Source: an uncultured bacterium
GTDB taxonomy: Bacteria; Hydrogenedentota; Hydrogenedentia; Hydrogenedentales; GCA-2746185
DNA length: 49,520 nucleotides
Assembly (NCBI GenBank): GCA_938082445.1
Contig: CALLLL010000034.1
Coordinates: forward strand, 1 to 49,520
Direction of reading: 5' to 3'
Position 1 is the stretch's first letter; every line of letters begins with the position of its first letter. Position numbers and translations under genes: made by a program. The notes under the pieces are model-generated. The model ran no database searches. It was given only the letters and a program-made list of their open reading frames with translations, and was not told the origin of the DNA. Below, in pieces: positions 44,565-49,520 of this stretch.

Positions 44565-46334
44565 CTAACTTAGACGTCGAAATAGCAACAAGCGCACTTC
44601 CATAGCGGTATCACCGGGAATTTCCAGTGCCCGTAAGGTGAGTAAGCCCTTTTCCTTGCCCAGTTTCATCGTACCCAGTTTCATGGGCTTAAAATACTTT
44701 ACATAGGACTCCGATCCGCGTTGCACTCGGTCATCTTCCGCCCCAAACACAGGCGGATTATGCGCTTCGGAGACTTTCGCGACCAAACGGGTATCGTTCA
44801 GTGACAATTCAACCAGCGCGCCGACATCTTCCGGCGGGCAGGTATACAAAGCAGTCACTTCATACAGCCCTTCCTGTTCCACCGATACATTCCAAGTCAT
44901 GCGGTCGTCTTTGCTGGTCCAATTGGTGAAGTATGAACAATTCGGTGCGCGACCGCTGCGTTTGATAGTGCCTTCAGATAGCCCATCGCGCACCGGAATA
45001 TGCGTGAGATTAAATTCTTCGCTACCGCCGATTAAAAAAGGACGATCATCCGCGCGTCCATCTTTAAGTAAGATTTCATCCTTAGCTTTTTGAATAGCAG
45101 CATTAAATTCAGCGGTAATTTTCGGTTGTTGATCATTGACGGCTGTGCGTTGACCGGGATCAGTGCTCAGATCATAGAGCTTGCCTTTTTCGTCCATCAT
45201 GAACTGCTCATTGCGTACACTTACGGTCTTACTCATGCGTATGGAATAAATCATGCGCTCAGGCCAAGTTTCATTTTTCCCGCGCAATACACCCGCCAGG
45301 CTTTGACCATCAATGGGTTTATCGCCCAGAGGTGTTGTGTCGGTGAACTCGGCTAAGGTGGGCAATAAGTCTATGGCTCCAGCAATATTGTCGATGCGTG
45401 TTCCGGGTTTAACACCGCCATTGGGCCAACGCAACATAAAAGGTACACGTACCCCACCCTCATCGGTTGTACCTTTTCGTCCACGCATGTCTTTGTTCCA
45501 ACGAAAGCTATTGGGTCCATTATCACTGAAATAAATAACAATGGTGTTATCGGCTAAATTAAGTTTATCCAACTTATCCAGCACTCGGCCAACATTCCAG
45601 TCGATGTTTTCACACATCGCCAAAGCAGCTCGCGTCTTTTCAATTTCCTCTAATTCATCTCCCTCACGGTGGCGCATGCCCATGTCTGCGCCGTCAAATT
45701 TTTTGTAAAATTTATCGGGTACTTGGAAAGGTGAATGCGGAGTACAATAAGCCAAGTAACATAAAAATGGTTTGTCTTTATTGTCCTCAATAAAGTCCAA
45801 AGCTTTATTGGTGAGATCATCAATGATAAATCCTTTGCCGCGTACAATCTCACCATTGTGTTCCAGCATCGGATCAAAATAGTTTCCCCAGTGCCCCGAA
45901 GTGAATCCATAATATTCTTCAAACCCGCGTGAATTGGGGTGGTAAGGAGGCTGTGATCCATTGTGCCATTTTCCGAAGGCACCCGTTGCATACCCCGCTT
46001 GTTGCAGCATTTGCGCCATGGTGAATTCGTCTGTATTCATGCGTTCTTGGCCACGCGATACGCCGCGTACACCGGTGCGAGGGTGATAGCGTCCCGTCAG
46101 CATTTCTGCGCGCGTGGGAGCACATACGGGCTGTACATAAAAACGACTGAAAATGGCACCGTCAGTAGCCAATGAATCGATTCGTGGAGTTGATATGTTG
46201 GTGTTTCCATGAACGCTTAAATCACCCCAGCCTTGGTCATCTGTAAGTACAATGACGACATTGGGGGGCGCTGCAAAACTGGATGTGCTAATGAGCACTG
46301 TAAGGAGCATAGAAACTAAGCAACGGTTTACCAT
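44565..46334 (-). CDS. Secreted sulfatase with C-terminal beta-sandwich domain
   Basis: 589 residues with a signal peptide (about 1-21). The core has NVVIVLTDDQGWGDLS, the formylglycine motif with Cys71 in CAPTR, the HAPH-like TPHSPF motif, and NTIVIYFSDNGPN. A conserved GGVRVPFMLRWP segment follows. After the sulfatase core, a beta-rich domain of about 110 residues (FTNWTSKDDRMTWNVSV to the end) resembles a carbohydrate-binding jelly roll. It should desulfate a glycan and needs formylglycine maturation. ATG 46334 is chosen because AAGGAA is six bases upstream; an ATG two codons earlier touches that site. It follows the sialidase-fold gene by 40 bases, suggesting co-transcription. Confidence 0.92.
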   Translation of the reverse strand: MVNRCLVSMLLTVLISTSSFAAPPNVVIVLTDDQGWGDLSVHGNTNISTPRIDSLATDGAIFSRFYVQPVCAPTRAEMLTGRYHPRTGVRGVSRGQERMNTDEFTMAQMLQQAGYATGAFGKWHNGSQPPYHPNSRGFEEYYGFTSGHWGNYFDPMLEHNGEIVRGKGFIIDDLTNKALDFIEDNKDKPFLCYLAYCTPHSPFQVPDKFYKKFDGADMGMRHREGDELEEIEKTRAALAMCENIDWNVGRVLDKLDKLNLADNTIVIYFSDNGPNSFRWNKDMRGRKGTTDEGGVRVPFMLRWPNGGVKPGTRIDNIAGAIDLLPTLAEFTDTTPLGDKPIDGQSLAGVLRGKNETWPERMIYSIRMSKTVSVRNEQFMMDEKGKLYDLSTDPGQRTAVNDQQPKITAEFNAAIQKAKDEILLKDGRADDRPFLIGGSEEFNLTHIPVRDGLSEGTIKRSGRAPNCSYFTNWTSKDDRMTWNVSVEQEGLYEVTALYTCPPEDVGALVELSLNDTRLVAKVSEAHNPPVFGAEDDRVQRGSESYVKYFKPMKLGTMKLGKEKGLLTLRALEIPGDTAMEVRLLLFRRLS

Positions 46335-46374
46335 AATCATTTCCTTTAAATCGTTAGACCTATAGTAACAGGAG

Positions 46375-47583
46375 TTATTTTTCCCAGCGAATACGCGCCA
46401 CATAAACACTATTGTCTGCGCCACGCTCATTGTCCACAGGGATAATATAATCAGGGCCTTTACGTTGCATCCATTCTGCAACGGTCACCCATGTTTCATT
46501 TTCTGAAACTTTTGTCACCGCAAAATTACCTAAGCGTGCACCACGTTCGGCAACCAAGACTTTCTCTGTACTGCGAATGCCATGCAATTTTTCTTTATCG
46601 ACTTCTGCAATAAATAAAGGTCCACGGTGACGGAAGACATGGTCATTTTCAGCCCCTCTACGGGTGTAAACAAGATACAAAGTGTCGCCATGAGTTACCC
46701 AATGTTGTTGAGTATTATAACTGCCCAATTCTTGCCCATCATCGAAGGTCCATTTCTTGGGAGTATCGTATTGAAGTCCCCTTAGGCCGCTGGTGACATA
46801 ACCCGCAACATCGTTGCGTAAAGTCAGGAAAAACCGATTGCCAATTTGGGCGAGCGATGGCTCCGGAAAACCACGTTGCACATCGACCGACATCATATTT
46901 CCATGTTCAACATAGGTCAGGGTTTCTCCATCAAAACGACAACGCAGCACTGTAGAACTATAAGCGGGCCCCCCTTCTTTGGCTTTGCAATATATGGGCA
47001 ATAAGATATCGCCATTGGGCAAATCCACGCGCTGTGTACACCCGGCGCCTGAGTTGTAAAATATTGGAAGGTCCGGCATTTTCATGCCTTTCCAAGTGCT
47101 CCATGTTTTCTTCTCTTGGTCATACACAGCATAAGCCGTTTCGCGTGGACGGTTATGCACCAGCTTATTGTCTTTGTTATACATTGCACTATGACCTGTT
47201 CCCAGCAGTTTCCCACTCGCTTCATGCCACATAGGTGTGAAATCACACACCACTGAAGTGCCGCCATTATCCAAAGGGCGTCGGCCAAGATTTTTATGTT
47301 CTTTTGGGCCAGACCATGTTTTTCCCAAATCGTCCGTACGCATTTCGTTGAGTGCATAAAAAATATCCGAACCACTCAACAATAGTTTTTGCATGGTCAG
47401 TACAACGATGGGGTTCTCGCCCGGAATTGTTCCCGCACGGGGGTGTACCCAACACATTTTTCCATCATAGCCGGAGCTGATGGTTTCAACCTCAATGGAA
47501 TAGTCCTGGGCTGTAGCAATGGATTGCGGTATCAAGAGTATCGCCAATATCCATCCAACAATCTGTGCTTTGAATACATTCAT
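46375..47583 (-). CDS. Secreted sialidase-superfamily protein
   Basis: 402 residues with a signal peptide (about 1-25, ending TATAQ). The propeller is recognisable from one clear Asp-box (RTDDLGKTWSGP) and repeated beta-strand pattern, but the FRIP motif and several Asp boxes are lacking, unlike the sialidase at 32099. Arg, Glu and Tyr residues that might form an active site cannot be assigned safely. It may be a glycoside hydrolase of another specificity or a binding protein. GGAGAG precedes the ATG. The sulfatase gene follows 40 bases downstream, so the two may act on one substrate. Confidence 0.72.
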   Translation of the reverse strand: MNVFKAQIVGWILAILLIPQSIATAQDYSIEVETISSGYDGKMCWVHPRAGTIPGENPIVVLTMQKLLLSGSDIFYALNEMRTDDLGKTWSGPKEHKNLGRRPLDNGGTSVVCDFTPMWHEASGKLLGTGHSAMYNKDNKLVHNRPRETAYAVYDQEKKTWSTWKGMKMPDLPIFYNSGAGCTQRVDLPNGDILLPIYCKAKEGGPAYSSTVLRCRFDGETLTYVEHGNMMSVDVQRGFPEPSLAQIGNRFFLTLRNDVAGYVTSGLRGLQYDTPKKWTFDDGQELGSYNTQQHWVTHGDTLYLVYTRRGAENDHVFRHRGPLFIAEVDKEKLHGIRSTEKVLVAERGARLGNFAVTKVSENETWVTVAEWMQRKGPDYIIPVDNERGADNSVYVARIRWEK

Positions 47584-47745
47584 ACAATCTCTCCAAATTT
47601 TACTAATAAGTCCATAGACTTGACGATATCATAAGTCTTTAAAGAAGACTAGTATTGCATCAAGATAAATTGATCACGTATGCTCATGGCTCGTACAAAG
47701 AGTTCAATTGGCATGCCCTATGGGTGTGCATGCAGGAGATACAAG

Positions 47746-48729
47746 ATGTCCGTAATGGTGGTTGGTGGAGCAGGTTATATTGGCAGTGTTGCCGTAGAGC
47801 GTTTACTCGCTGCGGGTGAATCTGTGGTGGTATACGACAACTTTTCAACTGGAAACCGCGGGGCTTTGTCCCAAGAAGCGGCCTTGGTTGAAGGGAATAT
47901 ACATGATACAGCCAAGTTGATTGATGCCATGCAGTCTCATCAAGTCGATACCGTTATGCACTTTGCTGCGTATATTGAAGTGGGAGAATCGGTAAAAAAT
48001 CCCATAAAATATTTTGAAAACAATGTTATGGGCGCGCAATCCGTACTCAAAGCCATGCACGATGCAGGAGTAAATCAATTTATATTCAGCTCTACGGCGG
48101 CGGTATACGGTATGCCCGATGAAGTTCCCATTACAGAAGACGCTGCAATAGGCCCCATAAACCCCTATGGATTGTCCAAGCGTATGGTTGAAGAAATGCT
48201 CGAGTGGCACGGTAAAGCCTATGGATTAAATCATGTCATCCTACGCTATTTTAATGCCTGCGGTGCTACACAAGCACACGGCGAAGCCCACGATCCTGAA
48301 TCGCACCTTATTCCCAATATACTGTTCGCTGCTTCTGGCAAACGTGAAAAGATTATGGTCTTCGGCGATGATTATGACACGCCCGATGGCACCTGTGTGC
48401 GTGACTATATCCATGTTGAGGATTTGGCCGATGCCCACATTAAAGCTATGGAATACCTGCGATCCGGAAATGAATCCATCACGGTAAATTTGGGCAATTC
48501 AATTGGCAACTCAGTCCTTGAGGTCATTGAAACAGTTAAAGCGGTTACAGGTAAAGATTTTACGGTTGAACACCACGATCGTCGGTCTGGTGATGCCGAT
48601 AAGCTCGTTGCCTCCTCTGAAAAAGCCCAACGGGTGCTTGGTTGGACCCCAAAAAAAGGGGACATTCGTACCATCGTCGAAGATGCCTGGCACTTTATGC
48701 AGTCGCATCCCCATGGCTACGAGGATTAA
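47746..48729 (+). CDS. galE: UDP-glucose 4-epimerase
   Basis: 327 residues of the extended SDR family. VGGAGYIGS (near residue 7) binds NAD; SSTAAVYG and YGLSKRMVE supply Ser/Thr, Tyr and Lys of the catalytic set; RYFNACG and PDGTCVRDYIHV are GalE signatures. It interconverts UDP-glucose and UDP-galactose, feeding surface polysaccharide or the Leloir pathway. ATG 47746 is chosen because AGGAGA is seven bases upstream; the frame is open for 22 codons before it but with no conserved sequence. It is followed by cobA three bases later. Confidence 0.95.
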   Translation: MSVMVVGGAGYIGSVAVERLLAAGESVVVYDNFSTGNRGALSQEAALVEGNIHDTAKLIDAMQSHQVDTVMHFAAYIEVGESVKNPIKYFENNVMGAQSVLKAMHDAGVNQFIFSSTAAVYGMPDEVPITEDAAIGPINPYGLSKRMVEEMLEWHGKAYGLNHVILRYFNACGATQAHGEAHDPESHLIPNILFAASGKREKIMVFGDDYDTPDGTCVRDYIHVEDLADAHIKAMEYLRSGNESITVNLGNSIGNSVLEVIETVKAVTGKDFTVEHHDRRSGDADKLVASSEKAQRVLGWTPKKGDIRTIVEDAWHFMQSHPHGYED

Positions 48730-48732
48730 GCC

Positions 48733-49488
48733 ATGAGTAGCGATGCTTCAGGTAAAGTATATTTAGTCGGCGCAGGCCCCGGTGATCCGGGCTTGATCAC
48801 AGTGCGCGGGAAAGAACTACTTGAACAGGCTGAAGCTGTAATTTACGATAGCCTTGTGAATGAAGCCATCCTCCAATGGGCGCCACAGGCCGAATTATTT
48901 TATGCAGGCAAACGTGCTGGAAACCATGCCCTGATACAGGATGATATCAATCATTTACTCGTGGAGCAGGCCCAACTCGGGCGCAAAGTCGTACGACTCA
49001 AAGGCGGAGATCCTTGTGTATTCGGACGAGTTGGCGAAGAAATGACGGCGCTTAATGCAGCGGGTATACCTTATGAGATTGTTCCTGGAGTCACTGCCGG
49101 TATTGCAGGTTCCGCCTACGCTGGTATTCCAGTCACCCATAGACATATGTCTTCAACGGTAACATTCATCACCGGTCGGGAGGCTATGGACTCTCGATCT
49201 CTAGGCACTTTGGTGACTGAAGGCACCTTGGTAATTTATATGGGGATGAAAACCATGGACGAGATGGTCGAAAAACTCCTCGCAGCAGGCCGTAGTAGCG
49301 ATTCGCCCGTAGCTGTTGTGCAATGGGCTACCTATGAACACCAGCGCACTGTATCGGGAACATTGGCTACAATCGCTTCAATATGTGCACAAGAGCACAT
49401 TGCCTCCCCCAGCATTATCATTGTGGGCGATGTTGCTCGGTTACGGGATGAATTTGCCTGGTTTGAAGACGATTCCACCCCTTCGTAA
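48733..49488 (+). CDS. cobA: Uroporphyrinogen-III C-methyltransferase
   Basis: 251 residues. GAGPGDPGLITVRG (SAM-binding loop), VRLKGGDPCVFGR and VPGVTAGIAG are the standard motifs of SUMT. The enzyme adds two methyl groups from SAM to uroporphyrinogen III to make precorrin-2, the branch point to siroheme and cobalamin. GAGG precedes the ATG, three bases after galE. No other tetrapyrrole gene is in view, and the gene ends 32 bases before the window edge. Confidence 0.95.
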   Translation: MSSDASGKVYLVGAGPGDPGLITVRGKELLEQAEAVIYDSLVNEAILQWAPQAELFYAGKRAGNHALIQDDINHLLVEQAQLGRKVVRLKGGDPCVFGRVGEEMTALNAAGIPYEIVPGVTAGIAGSAYAGIPVTHRHMSSTVTFITGREAMDSRSLGTLVTEGTLVIYMGMKTMDEMVEKLLAAGRSSDSPVAVVQWATYEHQRTVSGTLATIASICAQEHIASPSIIIVGDVARLRDEFAWFEDDSTPS

Positions 49489-49520
49489 TTCTCGTAAAAT
49501 AAACCACATATAGATTTTTT

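Overview
The window looks like a chromosome fragment from a bacterium of the PVC group (Planctomycetes, Verrucomicrobia, Lentisphaerae, Kiritimatiellae) or a lifestyle relative such as Hydrogenedentes. The evidence is the gene content: several secreted sulfatases, a Tat-exported Gfo/Idh/MocA oxidoreductase, a very large exported propeller protein with the Pirellula/Verrucomicrobium-type c-heme domain, a cytochrome c/copper monooxygenase fusion, PQQ-like propellers and two sialidase-fold proteins. This is typical of heterotrophs that break down sulfated, decorated glycans. The phylum cannot be fixed from these genes alone. Base composition is moderate and most start codons have clear AGGAG-type ribosome sites.

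Layout. 1-1030: the edge of an IS3-family insertion sequence and the broken sulfatase it interrupts. 939-5709: a GMC oxidoreductase, uvrA and a 51-residue zinc-ribbon protein, all on the minus strand. 5818-9259: a housekeeping operon yicC-gmk-rpoZ-coaBC followed by an ACT-domain gene. 9262-15173: minus-strand genes for a sulfatase, a frameshifted redoxin-like exported protein, a small membrane protein, a PQQ-like propeller and an HDOD signalling protein. 15390-16676: a Tat-exported oxidoreductase. 16682-21247: a compact minus-strand operon (alpha-toroid-like secreted protein, FGE-like protein, enolase-superfamily enzyme, rhodanese lipoprotein). It ends in a terminator that overlaps the ribosome site and start of the next gene, a possible caspase-fold secreted protein. 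21375-32088: an acyltransferase, an amidohydrolase, a propeller/toroid fusion, the large heme protein, a BaiN-type flavoprotein and a cytochrome/copper enzyme. 32099-37432: a sialidase, an SGNH hydrolase, a DUF3500 protein, a cold-shock protein and an MFS/OPA transporter. 37499-44360: a six-gene minus-strand sugar operon closed by a strong terminator. 44501-47583: a sulfatase and a sialidase-fold protein. 47746-49488: galE and cobA.

How it fits together (inference). Exported sulfatases, sialidases and an SGNH esterase would trim sulfate, sialic acid and acyl groups from glycans. Exported oxidoreductases and heme or copper proteins may oxidise sugars in the periplasm. Released deoxy- or keto-sugars would be handled by the six-gene operon, whose recognisable steps are epimerase/isomerase TIM barrels, a mannose-6-phosphate-isomerase-like cupin, a sugar dehydrogenase and a rhamnulose-phosphate-type aldolase fused to a short-chain dehydrogenase. 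No kinase or regulator for the pathway is in view.

The most unusual items are the terminator/start overlap at 17540-17585, the unassigned toroid-FGE-like-enolase-rhodanese operon and its fused paralogue at 23489-25738, the possible clan CD peptidase, the signal-peptide frameshift near 12190, and a degenerate GxxExxY gene embedded in the sugar operon. No rRNA, tRNA or CRISPR array was seen.
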